Source of the DNA: Streptomyces sp. cg36
GTDB taxonomy: Bacteria; Actinomycetota; Actinomycetes; Streptomycetales; Streptomycetaceae
NCBI RefSeq assembly: GCF_041080675.1
Contig: NZ_CP163520.1
Coordinates: 8,399,501-8,463,500 of the forward strand
DNA: 64,000 nucleotides
Direction: 5' to 3'
Shown here: positions 8,654-17,628 of the stretch, piece after piece
Position numbering within the stretch: position 1 is the stretch's first letter
Layout of the letters: each line of letters starts with the position of its first letter
Made by a program: the position numbers and the translations under genes
The notes under the pieces: model-generated
Told to the model about the DNA's origin: nothing
The model's database searches: none
Seen by the model: only the letters and a program-made list of their open reading frames with translations

Positions 8654-10120
8654 TTGAACCGCACACGTACGGGCATGCAGTCGCATTCACGCACAGGCGC
8701 CCGTTCATCCGGATCCGGATCTCGTTCCGGCTCCCGTTCCGGGGGCGGCCGCCGCCCTTCCGCCGCGCAGGGCGAATTCACGCCACCGCAGACGCCCACC
8801 CCCGCACTCCCGGCCGTCGAGACCTTCACCGACCTGCCCCTGCCCCGCCCGCTCCTGGCGGCGCTGAGCGCACAGGGCATCACCGTGCCCTTCCCGATCC
8901 AGGCAGCCACCCTGCCGAACTCCCTGGTGGGCCGCGACGTGCTGGGCCGGGGCCGCACCGGCTCGGGCAAGACCCTCGCCTTCGGCCTCGCCGTTCTGGC
9001 CCGTACGGCGGGACAGCGCGCCGAGCCCCGCCAGCCGCTGGCGCTCGTGCTCGTGCCGACCCGTGAGCTCGCGCAGCAGGTCACCGACGCGCTCACCCCG
9101 TACGCCCGCTCGCTCAGGCTGCGCCTCACCGCCGTGGTCGGCGGAATGCCGCTCGGCAAGCAGGCGGGCGTGTTGCGCTCGGGTGCCGAGGTCGTCGTGG
9201 CGACCCCCGGCCGTCTGGAAGACCTCATCCAGCGCGGCGACTGCCGGCTCGACCACGTCGCGATCACCGTCCTGGACGAAGCCGACCAGATGGCCGACAT
9301 GGGCTTCCTGCCCCAGGTGACCGCGCTCCTGGACCAGGTGCGCCCCGAGGGCCAGCGGATGCTGTTCTCGGCCACCCTGGACCGCAACGTGGATCTGCTG
9401 GTCCGGCGCTACCTCGCCGACCCGGTCGTCCACTCCGTCGACCCGTCGGCAGGCGCGGTCACCACGATGGAGCACCACGTGCTCCACGTCCACGGCTCCG
9501 ACAAGCACCGGACGACCACCGAGATCGCCGCCCGGGACGGCCGGGTGCTGATGTTCCTGGACACCAAGCACGCCGTCGACCGGCTCACCGAGCACCTGCT
9601 CAGCAACGGCGTACGGGCGGCCGCCCTGCACGGCGGCAAGTCCCAGCCGCAGCGCACCCGGACCCTGTCCCGCTTCAGGACGGGCCAGGTGACGGTCCTG
9701 GTGGCCACCAACGTCGCGGCGCGCGGCATCCACGTCGACGACCTCGACCTGGTCGTCAATGTCGACCCGCCCGCCGACCACAAGGACTACCTCCACCGCG
9801 GCGGCCGCACCGCCCGCGCCGGTGCCTCCGGCAGCGTCGTCACCCTGGTGACACCCAACCAGCGCCGCGGCATGAGCCGCCTGATGGCGACGGCCGGGAT
9901 CGTCCCCCGGACCACGCAAGTGCGCTCCGGGGACCGGGAGCTGACCCGGATCACCGGCGCGCAGTCCCCGTCGGGCACCCCGGTCACGATCGCGGTGCCG
10001 GCCGCGGAGCGCCCGCGGCGCGGCGCGACACCGCCGCCGCGCGGGCGCCGAGGTACGGGCCGGGACCGAGCGGTACGCGGCACGGGGCCGCGGCGGCCGG
10101 GCGCGGGGGCAGCGGCATGA
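8654..10120 (+). CDS. DEAD-box RNA helicase, 488 aa
   Basis: Ordered helicase motifs: Q motif (FPIQAATLP), motif I GRGRTGSGKT, Ia PTRELAQQV, Ib TPGRLEDL, II DEAD, III SAT, IV VLMFLDTKHAVDRL, V ATNVAARGIHVDDLDLVVN and VI HRGGRTARAG. A short basic Ser/Arg-rich N-terminus and an Arg/Gly/Pro-rich tail flank the two RecA folds. It unwinds RNA duplexes with ATP, probably helping translation or decay in the cold given its position behind csp. The TTG at 8654 is chosen: AAAGG sits 7 nt upstream and the protein then begins LNRTRT, like its relatives; an internal ATG at 8675 is the alternative. Confidence 0.95.
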   Translation: MNRTRTGMQSHSRTGARSSGSGSRSGSRSGGGRRPSAAQGEFTPPQTPTPALPAVETFTDLPLPRPLLAALSAQGITVPFPIQAATLPNSLVGRDVLGRGRTGSGKTLAFGLAVLARTAGQRAEPRQPLALVLVPTRELAQQVTDALTPYARSLRLRLTAVVGGMPLGKQAGVLRSGAEVVVATPGRLEDLIQRGDCRLDHVAITVLDEADQMADMGFLPQVTALLDQVRPEGQRMLFSATLDRNVDLLVRRYLADPVVHSVDPSAGAVTTMEHHVLHVHGSDKHRTTTEIAARDGRVLMFLDTKHAVDRLTEHLLSNGVRAAALHGGKSQPQRTRTLSRFRTGQVTVLVATNVAARGIHVDDLDLVVNVDPPADHKDYLHRGGRTARAGASGSVVTLVTPNQRRGMSRLMATAGIVPRTTQVRSGDRELTRITGAQSPSGTPVTIAVPAAERPRRGATPPPRGRRGTGRDRAVRGTGPRRPGAGAAA

Positions 10121-10197
10121 GCCGGGAGGCAGGGCAGAGCCCGCACGAGCCCCACTCCTCCCACTTCCCCTCCCCGTCTTTCCTCCCCGGAGGTTCC

Positions 10198-10506
10198 ATG
10201 CGCTGTGTCATCGCCCGCTTTCCGTTCGACCTTTCCAAGAGCGGGGTGGAGGACACGATGGACGGCGTCAGGCCCCAGCCGGTTGACGGCGCGTCCGTGA
10301 CGATCGGCCACCGCCGTTACCCCGTCATGCAGGTCGGCGAGGTCATCACGCGCCAAGACCGCCGCGACTTCAGTGCCCGAGAGGTCGTCCGCGCGATGAC
10401 CCTCCTGGGCTTCGCGTGCCGTGTCGCCCCCGAGGCGATGCCCGCGCGCACGCTGACACCGCTTCAGGCGGCGTCGGCGCTGCTGGGCGCGCGGCCCACC
10501 GGGTAA
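10198..10506 (+). CDS. SCO5918-family protein, 102 aa
   Basis: Begins MRCVIARFPFDLSKSGV and contains VTIGHRRYPVMQVGEVITRQ, DRRDFSAREVVRAMTLLGF. This matches the small Streptomyces family that follows the DEAD-box helicase in the cold-shock cluster (SCO5918 type, by recollection). The ATG at 10198 has GGAGG 4-5 nt upstream, so the longer frame starting at 10117 inside the helicase end is rejected. Likely the last gene of the helicase transcript, since a strong palindromic terminator follows 10 nt after the stop. Molecular role unknown. Confidence 0.85.
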   Translation: MRCVIARFPFDLSKSGVEDTMDGVRPQPVDGASVTIGHRRYPVMQVGEVITRQDRRDFSAREVVRAMTLLGFACRVAPEAMPARTLTPLQAASALLGARPTG

Positions 10507-10515
10507 CAGCGGAGT

Positions 10516-10559
10516 ACGGACGGGGCCCGGCCGACACGTGTCGGCCGGGCCCCGTCCGT
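10516..10559. terminator. Perfect 44-bp palindrome, terminator
   Basis: Two 22-nt arms (10516-10537 and 10538-10559) are exactly complementary, centred on ACAC/GTGT. It ends the cold-shock cluster and also marks where the ketosynthase remnant on the other strand breaks off about 35 nt later. Confidence 0.88.
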
Positions 10560-10592
10560 GTCCCGACGTGACGGAGGCGCCGGCGCGTCCTG

Positions 10593-10832
10593 GCCCGGCT
10601 CGAAACCGCTCACATCAACCAGGAAAGCGCCCCACCGGGATGCTGTCCTGCCGGCGATGCCCGGCTCCGGCTCGTAGACGGCGTCGATGTCCCACCGGTG
10701 TGCCGGGACCTCGTCCACCACGTTCCGGCCGTCTCTCAGGACCTGCCACAGCACTGCGGGTGAATCGATTCCCCCAGCGAACCGGCACCCGATACCGATC
10801 ACGGCGATTGGCGCGTCCTTCGGCGCAGACAT
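10593..10832 (-). pseudogene. Type I polyketide synthase ketosynthase, N-terminal stub
   Basis: The first 80 residues match the start of a modular ketosynthase: PIAVIGIGCRFAGGIDSP, then LWQVLRDGRNVVDEVPAHRW, DAVYEPEPGIAGRTASRWGA and FLVDVSGFEPG. Homology then stops and the frame runs into unrelated sequence. The catalytic Cys and both His residues, which lie further on in the family, are absent, so it cannot work. The start abuts the likely left end of an IS5-type fragment. It is the relic of a deleted polyketide gene. Confidence 0.8.
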
Positions 10833-10886
10833 GCCGGCCCCTGGGGTCTGTCGTCAAAGTGATCTTGGGTTGTGGATCATGGGCGG

Positions 10887-11237
10887 GTGATACGTCGCCA
10901 TGAACTGTCGGACGCTGAGTGGGAGCTCGTGCAGCCGTTGCTGCCTCGGCCTGTGCTGGGACGGCCGCGGCTGGATGACCGGACGATTCTGAGCGGGATC
11001 GTGTGGAAGTTCCGGACAGGGGTCGCCTGGCGGGATGTGCCCGACCGGTACGGGTCGTGGGCCGGCCTCCACACCCGTTTCCGCAGGTGGGCGGCGGACG
11101 GAACGTTCGAGCGGATGCTCCGGGCCGCGCAGGCGCGAGCGGACGCGGCAGGCGACATCGAGTGGCTGGTGTCGGTGGACTCCAGTGTTGTCCGTGCACA
11201 CCAGCACGCGGCCGGGGCCCGAAAAGGTGCCTGTTGA
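10887..11237 (+). pseudogene. IS5-family transposase, 5' fragment
   Basis: Starts VIRRHELSDAEWELVQPLLP and continues RPRLDDRTILSGIVWKFRTG, VAWRDVPDRYGSWAGLHTRF, the helix-turn-helix N-terminal part of IS5-family transposases. The first catalytic Asp region (SVDSSVVRAHQH) is present. It then ends abruptly at ARKGAC, so the rest of the DDE domain is missing. Downstream bases are a group II intron tail on the opposite strand, so a deletion or insertion joined the two. GTG at 10887 is the likely original start. Confidence 0.8.
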
Positions 11238-11346
11238 GTCGGCACGGAGGGCGGTGCCGGTGTTGCCACCAGTCCGTTTATCCGTGCCGCTCGCCGAACC
11301 CGGCGTACCCGTCTCCGAGTACCGGGCTCTCCACGGTCTCTGCCGT

Positions 11347-11640
11347 TCAGGCGTGGTTGAGGTGTGTCCAGGGGTTGGGGATCGTGTTGCCTCTGTAGCG
11401 GTAGCGGGTGACCGCCACCGCCTGGAGGTCGAACAGTTCGATCCCGTCCGCCGAGAGCTTGTGCCACCGTCCGTTGTGGTCGGTGCAGCGCCATCCACCA
11501 GCTGATCACCCGGTGCCACGTGAAGCTGGCCAGGGAGCTCAGGGCGGCTTTGCAGACCGCGTGCTTGAAGTAGTTGGCCCAGCCTCGCATGATCTGGTTG
11601 AGCCTGATCAGCACGTCCCTGGGGTTCTGCTGCCTCCAGC
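11347..11640 (-). pseudogene. Group II intron reverse transcriptase/maturase, C-terminal remnant
   Basis: In one minus-strand frame: VLIRLNQIMRGWANYFKHAV followed by SLASFTWHRVISWW, the GIIM maturase signature of intron-encoded reverse transcriptases. A frameshift follows near 11470. The family tail then resumes in another frame (SADGIELFDLQAVAVTRYRY, then GNTIPNPWTHLNHA and stop at 11347). The reverse-transcriptase domain proper is absent. It is joined at its 5' side to the truncated RIP gene. Recognisable only as a dead fragment. Confidence 0.8.
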
Positions 11641-12188
11641 CACCGGTACTCCCAGCCCAGGGCGTTCTCACGGTGGTTGTAGATGTTGTCGTAGACGCGT
11701 TCGAGGATCCGGCCGAAGCGGGCCGCTTCGGAGAGGACCTGGATCATGACGACCAGGGAGCGGCCCACCTGGTCGGTGTAGCCGTTCGCGTGTCCGAGGG
11801 TGTAGGCGGCGTTGTAGACGCTCGCCGGGGAGAGGACGAGGTTCTCCCGGGTGCTGCCGCCCGGCAGGGCGTCGTAGTTGCCGTTGCGGACGAGGGACCG
11901 GACGTGCTCGACGCCCTGGGCCTCGGCGAAGCCCCGCCGGTTGTCGGCGAACTCGAAATGCCTGATGTCAGAGGTGCCGCGGGGGGCGTAGAAGCCGGCG
12001 ACGTAGAGGTTGTCGGCCCACAGGCAGATCGATACCAGGTCGTTGCCGCCGGTGTCGCGGATGCGTACCTGGATGATCCGGTCCTGTTCGAGGGTGGTCT
12101 GGGTAACGCCCTGCTCGCCAGTCACGTCGCCGTAGCTGAGCTGGTGGATCCGGTCGATCATGCGGTAGTAGTTGAGGGCGTGTTCCAT
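11632..12188 (-). pseudogene. Ribosome-inactivating protein (RIP) domain, truncated copy
   Basis: The core of an rRNA N-glycosidase (ricin A-like) is plain: NYYRMIDRIHQL, DNLYVAGFYAPRG (first active Tyr), RNGNYDALPGGSTRENLV (second Tyr), MIQVLSEAARFGRILERV (catalytic Glu and Arg in EAARF) and GWEYRW (Trp). It breaks off about 60 residues short, compared with the intact copy at 17629-18645, exactly where intron sequence begins. Upstream of the ATG at 12188 there is no signal peptide and no first beta-strand, so the 5' end is probably lost too. A dead relative of the intact RIP. Confidence 0.75.
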
Positions 12189-12558
12189 GCCTCCGGGCTG
12201 CTTGCCTGCGCGCGCAGAGATGACGGCCCCGCATCCGGCCGAAGGCGACATCGCTCGGCACAGCGCTGGCTCGGCGTTCGCACGGGGGCGCCTTCCCTTG
12301 CGCGGGGACAGGGCTGGAGGGGATGCGCGGCCCGCAAGTCGCAGGCGGCGGACGGCGATGGCTGGCGGCCCGCCAACGCTGTGGCGCAGCCGTCCCGGCT
12401 GGGTCCGCCACCGCCTTGCCTGCCGTGAGATGCCCGTCTCCGGGGTGCTCTGCCCAACTCCTGCTCGTTGAGGCCCCGGTGGGTTACTGACGGGTTTGCC
12501 GTTTACCTGTCCGATGGCATGCTGTGGTTCAAACATCCAGGTCAAAAGGGGTGGGATC
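12189..12558. other. Intergenic region before the AraC-type regulator
   Basis: No gene supported. Open frames on the minus strand run through it but are Arg/Pro-rich and lack family features. The last 20 nt hold a purine-rich AAAAGGGGTGGG stretch serving the GTG start at 12559. Confidence 0.4.
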
Positions 12559-13617
12559 GTGTCCTTGGAGATACCGGAGAGGGACCTCGGGGGTGCGGCA
12601 GCGCACTACACAACCCAGGGGCTGCCCGCCTCGCACAGGCGCGCCTACTGGCGTGAAGCACTCTCCAACACGTTCGGGTCCGTGGACATGAAGGTCCCCT
12701 ACGAGGTCGAGTACGGCTTGGTCCGGACCTCCTTGGTCGGCTCGCTCCAGGCCGTCACCGTGGAAGGCGAACCCCATCGGGCCCAGCGGACCCGGCGTCT
12801 GATCGCCGGCAGCAACAACGATGAGTACGTGGTCGTCAAAGTCCTGAGCCACGGGGCGGTCCGCGTCGAGCAGGACGCCCGGGACACATGTCTGAGCGCG
12901 GGCCAGCTCTTCGTCTACGACATGTCCCGCCCCGTCCAGCTGACCGTCCCCGAGCGGTTCCGGACCAAGTCGCTGGCTCTGCCCCGCCGCGCCCTGGGCC
13001 TGAGCGAATCAGACCTCCAGCGGCTCACCGCGACACCGCTCGGCGACCGCTCACCGCTCGGCCGGCTCGTGACGCCCTTCCTGTCCCACCTCGTCGACAC
13101 GGCCGGCACCTACCAGCCGCAGACCGGCGAGTCCGTCGCCCGCCACGCCGTCGATCTGATCCAGACGCTCGTGGAGGAACACCTCGGCTTCGACCTCCAA
13201 GAGACACCGAACGCCGCCCGGATGACTCTGCTGAGGATCCAGGCCCACATCAGCGAACACCTCACCGACCGGGAGCTGACCCCCGAAGTCATCGCCCGCC
13301 ACCACCACATGTCCGTACGCTCCCTGCACAAACTCTTCGAGCAGGAGGGACTCACCGTCAGCCGCTGGATCCAGCAGCGCCGCCTGGAGCAGTGCCGCCG
13401 TACCCTGCGTGCCGGCCAGACCCGAGGCAGGACCATCGCGGCCATCGCCCACCACTGGGGCTTTGCCAGCGCCGCGCACTTCAGCCGGTCCTTCAAGGCC
13501 GCCTACGGCATGTCACCGGTCGCGTGGCGCAACGCGGCTGTACACACACCGGATGCTCCTGCCCGCATCGACGCCAGAGCCACACACGCGACCCTGCCGA
13601 CAGGGACGGACAGCTGA
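12559..13617 (+). CDS. AraC-family transcriptional regulator, 352 aa
   Basis: An N-terminal ligand or dimerisation domain of the AraC-binding-like (cupin) type (about residues 60-220; LFVYDMSRPVQLTVPERF) is followed by a C-terminal AraC DNA-binding domain (about 225-330). The latter holds two HTH units: LTPEVIARHHHMSVRSLHKL, and then TIAAIAHHWGFASAAHFSRS followed by FKAAYGMSPVAWR. GTG at 12559 after AAAAGGGG is preferred to an upstream start at 12496. The target is unknown; neighbours are remnants, so it may be orphaned. Confidence 0.9.
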   Translation: MSLEIPERDLGGAAAHYTTQGLPASHRRAYWREALSNTFGSVDMKVPYEVEYGLVRTSLVGSLQAVTVEGEPHRAQRTRRLIAGSNNDEYVVVKVLSHGAVRVEQDARDTCLSAGQLFVYDMSRPVQLTVPERFRTKSLALPRRALGLSESDLQRLTATPLGDRSPLGRLVTPFLSHLVDTAGTYQPQTGESVARHAVDLIQTLVEEHLGFDLQETPNAARMTLLRIQAHISEHLTDRELTPEVIARHHHMSVRSLHKLFEQEGLTVSRWIQQRRLEQCRRTLRAGQTRGRTIAAIAHHWGFASAAHFSRSFKAAYGMSPVAWRNAAVHTPDAPARIDARATHATLPTGTDS

Positions 13618-13724
13618 GGCACATGCCGCGGACACAGCCGTAACAGATGCCGGGCACCGCCTGCTGACGGTGCCCCCCGGTTAAGGTGTCGGCGGCATGC
13701 GGCAAGGATCCGGAAAGACTCCAC

Positions 13725-14116
13725 TCACAGGGCGAATTCTGCCGTCACGTCCCGGATTTGGCCCAGGGTGGGCCGAGCCCGTGGAAACAGGCTTGGAGCT
13801 CGTGCGGGCAGCGGGGTAGCGGTCGCGGACGGGTGCAGGCGCTTTCGCAGCTGGACGGGCCTTCCGTCGATCTCGGGCAGGTAGTCGGCGGAGACGGTGA
13901 TCTTCCCGTCCCCGCCGGTCGGCGGGCCGACCTCGTCGAGGTGGCGCCGGGCGAAAGACGGCCCGAGACCGTGACACTGCCCGTTCCATGGGCCTGCACG
14001 GCGGTCACGGCCGCCGCCGGACCGGCCGCCGACTACGCGGCCGGGGCGGAGGCGGCCAGGAACGACGCGGCTACGGCGAGGGAGCCAAGGCAACGCAACG
14101 GAGACATCCGAGACAT
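13725..14116 (-). pseudogene. Decayed secreted-protein gene
   Basis: A good start (ATG at 14116 with GGAG about 6 nt upstream) leads into a signal peptide, MSRMSPLRCLGSLAVAASFL, ending ASAPAA. A TAG stop follows immediately. Reading past it gives VTAVQAHGTGSVTVSGRLSP in the same frame. A frameshift then moves coding character to another frame (LDEVGPPTGGDGKITVSADY, then LPEIDGRPVQLRKRL). One nonsense and one frameshift lesion mean it should yield no product. Family not recognised. Confidence 0.5.
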
Positions 14117-14203
14117 GATCACTCCAGGGGGAAGTGGCAGCGGCCGGGGCGGCCCTGCCCCTACTGCTGCTCTGCTCCATCAGGGGATACCGGCAGGCTC
14201 CTG

Positions 14204-14915
14204 ACGGAGGCGGATGCTCTTGAAGGCGAACCCATCCGCCAGGAGCTATGGCGTCTCGTGCCGCAGCCCAAATCCCCTTGCACGAGGTAAGGACGGAGGA
14301 GGATCACCCTTCCTTGAAGGGGGCAGTCTCCGTTCCCAGGAAAATATCCATCAAGGCCACATTTCATGAGGTTGACGTCAACTGAGGATGCAAACCACAT
14401 AGTTCCACCACGCCATGGGACACCTCCTTTCACTGCACAGTCAGATACGAAGCCCACGACCTCAACTCATTGGAAGAGGGTTGACCAGTACCACATATTT
14501 CTCCTGGATGAGATCCTCAGCGTCCGCTGCCGTGCGGGGCAGGGACACAACCTGACCTCGGTAGAAACGGCCTTGCCTGCTCGCCTGGTTGGCCCACGTG
14601 GTCCTGCTCACCGGGTTGCGGACCAGATGCAGAGGGCGGACATGAGCAGCCCCGCCTTGGGGACCCGTTGCGAACATGGCGAGTTGAGTCCACAGGGGAA
14701 CTCTGTATCAAGTTGCCAACCGGAGCGGTGCCTTGAGGCCGCTGATTCCATCTTGGCGGACTTCGAGCCCTTGCGGCTTCCTTCTTTCGGCTGAGTGCTT
14801 GCGCCAGCGGCAGCTCGGCCTTACGGCCGATGCGTGTCGGCCTGATTCGCCTTCGCTGGGAGCACGAGAGCGCGAGGACAGGTGTGACGCGCTGGCGACC
14901 TCATGTGCAGCGCAG
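14204..14915. other. Region without a well-supported gene; one weak ORF
   Basis: Lower GC than its surroundings. The only candidate is a minus-strand ORF at 14462-14677 (71 aa) whose second half, FYRGQVVSLPRTAADAEDLI and then QEKYVVLVNP, looks protein-like, but it has no family match I recognise and no clear ribosome binding site. Other open frames here are compositionally poor. Confidence 0.3.
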
Positions 14916-15641
14916 TCACCCTCGCTGCCCCGCCCCTGCCGTGTCGCCGAGGTCATTGCGCCAGGCCCAGGCCGCTATCTCCACCCGGTTGCGGGCGCCC
15001 AGTTTGCGCTGGATGTTGCCGAGGTGCGTCTTGACCGTCGACAGGGTGACGTACATCGCGGCGGCCACCTCCTCATTGGTGTGCCCGCGAGCGACCATGG
15101 CCACCACGTCCTGCTCACGTGGTGTGAGGGGACCCTCCGGGCGGTCGCCGCCGGTGGGACCGGGGGGCAGGGTGCTGGGAGGGGCAGCCAGTTCCCGGAG
15201 CAGGCGTACGGTTATGGAGGGCGAGATCAGCGCATCACCGGCGGCCGCCGCACGGACGGCTTCGACGAGCAGGGCGGGCGAGCAGTCCTTGAGCAGGAAG
15301 CCGCAGGCGCCGTGCGCCAGGGCCCGGGAGACATACTCATCGAGGTCGAAGGTGGTGGCGATGACCACCTTCAGGGGGTCGGGCACGTCCGGCCCGGCGA
15401 GGAGTCGGGTCACCTCCAAGCCGTCCGTGCCGGGCATACGGATGTCGAGCACGCAGACGTCCGGGCGAAGCCGACGTGCCTCAGCCAGGGCTGACGTACC
15501 GTCCGCCGCCTCGCCCACGACCTCGATGTCGGGCTGCGAGTCCAGGATCATCCGGTAGGCAGCGCGCAGTGTGGCCTGGTCGTCGGCAAGGAGGACGCGT
15601 ACCGGTCGCAGTGGGCGGTGGCCTGGGGGTATCTGATCCAT
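14916..15641 (-). CDS. NarL/FixJ-type response regulator, 241 aa
   Basis: Receiver domain at about residues 14-130: VRVLLADDQATLRAAYRMIL with the acidic pair, phospho-acceptor Asp in DVCVLDIRMPGTDGLEV, Thr in VIATTF, Lys in GFLLKD. C-terminal LuxR-type HTH at about 170-232: LTPREQDVVAMVARGHTNEE, then VAAAMYVTLSTVKTHLGNIQ. It is the DNA-binding partner of the histidine kinase encoded 170 nt upstream on the same strand. The regulated promoter is not identifiable. Standard length and no lesions. Confidence 0.95.
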   Translation of the reverse strand: MDQIPPGHRPLRPVRVLLADDQATLRAAYRMILDSQPDIEVVGEAADGTSALAEARRLRPDVCVLDIRMPGTDGLEVTRLLAGPDVPDPLKVVIATTFDLDEYVSRALAHGACGFLLKDCSPALLVEAVRAAAAGDALISPSITVRLLRELAAPPSTLPPGPTGGDRPEGPLTPREQDVVAMVARGHTNEEVAAAMYVTLSTVKTHLGNIQRKLGARNRVEIAAWAWRNDLGDTAGAGQRG

Positions 15642-15811
15642 GGATGCAGGCTACGGCCCCTACTTCCCGTGGCTGTGCACTTCTTCCCTGGGGCGGCCGT
15701 GCGCCGTGGAGGCGTGGGCAGTGGTGAGGCCGGAAATTTGCCGGGCAGCCTTTCGCCGCCCGCGTCGGCGCGGCAGGTTCCACCGCTCGTGGCAGCCCGC
15801 GCGGCTCCGCC

Positions 15812-17005
15812 CTACCGTGCTTCCAGTGGTATCTCGGCGTGGAGTTGCCACCCGAAGCCGGGGCGCGGGCCGGAGCGCAGTGTGCCGCCCAGGGCCTCGA
15901 CGCGTTCGGTGAGCCCGGCTATGCCGACGGGGCGGTGGCGGACGGGCTGCGGGCGCCGGGCCGCCGGTGCGTCGTCGGTGACGTAGACGGCCAGGCCAGG
16001 GGCTTCGCCGCGGTCGCGGCGCACGTCCACAGTCACCTTCGCCGCGCCGCCCGCGTGTTTGCGCACGTTGGTCAGGCCCTCCTGGACGACGCGGTGGACT
16101 ACGGCCGCCACATGGTCGGGCGGCGGGTCGACGGCGAGGGTCGGATCCACCGTCAGCGCGACGGCGGGACCGGCCCCGGCCGCCGCGGCCACCAGTTCAC
16201 GCAGGTCGTCCAACCCGTGCGCCACGCGAACCGGCGGCTCCTGGTGGCGGCGCATCACGTCCACCATGGCGCGCATGGCGCCCAGCGCCTCCGCGCCCGC
16301 CGACTCGATCCGGGCCAGCGAATCGTCCAGCTGCCGGGCGCTCGGGGGCTGCCCGGTCGCGGCGAGGAAGCGCAGGGCCTTGGTCTGGGCGGTGACCGCG
16401 GTGATGTGATGGCCGACGAAGTCGTGCAGTTCGCGTGCGTACTCCAGGCGCTGGGCCTGCAAGTGGTGGTCCCGGTCGCGTTCACGGGCGGCATCCAGAA
16501 GGCGCAGATAGAGGCCGAGACCCGCCATCAGCGCCCCGGCGAGCACGATGAACGGGACACCGTAGGCGCGGATGCGGGTGTAGTCGTAGGTGGGCAGGCG
16601 CAGGAAGACCATGCCCGCGGCCGGCCAGGCGGCGGCACAGAGCAGGAGCGCGCGGGCGGCGCCGAGGTGGCGCACCGCACGCGGTATGAGCAGGAGCAGT
16701 GCGCCCATCTCCACCAGGCCCGGTAGGTGTTCGGGGCGCTCGGGGAGCTGGCTGGTGAGCGCCGACAGCGCACCCGAGGCGAGCGCTGCGGCTGTGCCCG
16801 TACGCCCCAGATACCGCTCGGGCACCACCAGCGCCGCGCTGGCCAGGAGGCCGGTGAAGACGGTCGCCGCGCTGGTGGGCCAGAATCCGGTGTCCAGGCC
16901 CTCCGCGACGGTCGCCGCCAGAAGTACAGCGGTTCCGGCTGCCACGGCCGCCCGGCGCGACAGCGCACGGAGCGCCGGTGTGCGGCGCGCCAAGAAGTGG
17001 ATCAT
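15812..17005 (-). CDS. Sensor histidine kinase (NarL-partner, HisKA_3), 397 aa
   Basis: Several hydrophobic segments occupy about residues 15-170 (TAVLLAATVAEGL, VFTGLLASAALVV, LLLLIPRAV, FIVLAGALMAGLGLYLRLL), an integral-membrane sensor. A HisKA_3 dimerisation box follows with phospho-His in YARELHDFVGHHITAVTAQT. Then comes an HATPase_c domain: N box VVHRVVQEGLTNVRKHAGG, G box GIAGLTERVEALGGTLRSG. ATG at 17005 is used; a GTG three codons upstream is possible. It transmits a membrane or envelope signal to the response regulator downstream; the ligand is unknown. Confidence 0.93.
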   Translation of the reverse strand: MIHFLARRTPALRALSRRAAVAAGTAVLLAATVAEGLDTGFWPTSAATVFTGLLASAALVVPERYLGRTGTAAALASGALSALTSQLPERPEHLPGLVEMGALLLLIPRAVRHLGAARALLLCAAAWPAAGMVFLRLPTYDYTRIRAYGVPFIVLAGALMAGLGLYLRLLDAARERDRDHHLQAQRLEYARELHDFVGHHITAVTAQTKALRFLAATGQPPSARQLDDSLARIESAGAEALGAMRAMVDVMRRHQEPPVRVAHGLDDLRELVAAAAGAGPAVALTVDPTLAVDPPPDHVAAVVHRVVQEGLTNVRKHAGGAAKVTVDVRRDRGEAPGLAVYVTDDAPAARRPQPVRHRPVGIAGLTERVEALGGTLRSGPRPGFGWQLHAEIPLEAR

Positions 17006-17227
17006 GATGGACACCGTACGGGGGCAGGCCCGCCTTCGCCTCGGCCTTTCGGTCGATCCGGGTGAAGGCGAGCGGTTCAGACCTTCGGTCGATCCGCTCG
17101 CCGGACGACCTGGGGAACGATCAACGGTATCCGCCGGCCCTGTGGCGTGCCCCGGCAATCGGGGCGCCCTCGCATCAGGACACATCCGCACCCTCGGCGG
17201 ACATCCAGTACATCAGGAGAAACCGGC

Positions 17228-17368
17228 ATGACCGCACGCCCCGCCCACCGCTTGCTCACCCGTATCGTCGTGCTCGCCTCGTGCCTGCCGTACGCGCTCG
17301 TACTCCTCGGTCAGGAGTGCAGGGCCCGACGCGAGGCCCGCCATTACACCGCCCGCAACCGTGACTGA
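17228..17368 (+). CDS. Small hypothetical protein, 46 aa
   Basis: ATG at 17228 is preceded by AGGAGAAACCGGC, a good ribosome binding site. The peptide is basic at the start, has one hydrophobic stretch (IVVLASCLPYALVLLG) and ends in an Arg-rich tail, so a single-pass membrane micro-protein is plausible. It is divergent from the histidine kinase gene. No family recognised. Confidence 0.4.
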   Translation: MTARPAHRLLTRIVVLASCLPYALVLLGQECRARREARHYTARNRD

Positions 17369-17576
17369 CGTTCCGTCATGCGCTCCTCTGCACCCTCTTA
17401 CCGCCGAGCGGCTTGCCGAGGTCGCCGGTCAGCTTTCCCATCGGCCCTACGAGACGGATACGGGGCTCGTTCTTCCCTTTCTGCCTGGCCTTCTCCTCGG
17501 GTGTCAGCTGGCCGCACGCGGCTTGCTGGGGCGCGAGGCGCCTGCTTGCTTGCGGGCGTGGGGGCGGGTGTGACAG

Positions 17577-17609
17577 GCCGGGCCCGGTCCGTGGTGGACC
17601 GGGCCCGGC
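17577..17609 (-). terminator. Hairpin downstream of the intact RIP gene
   Basis: 14-bp perfect stem (17577-17590 with 17596-17609) and a 5-nt loop, 20 nt beyond the stop codon of the RIP gene on the minus strand. No T-run, as is usual in Streptomyces. Confidence 0.8.
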
Positions 17610-17628
17610 TGAAGAGCGGAGCGGGGGG

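Noticed and set aside
12189..12545. N-terminal extension of the truncated RIP
   Set aside because: Arg/Pro-rich, no signal peptide or RIP strand; coding character begins only near 12188.
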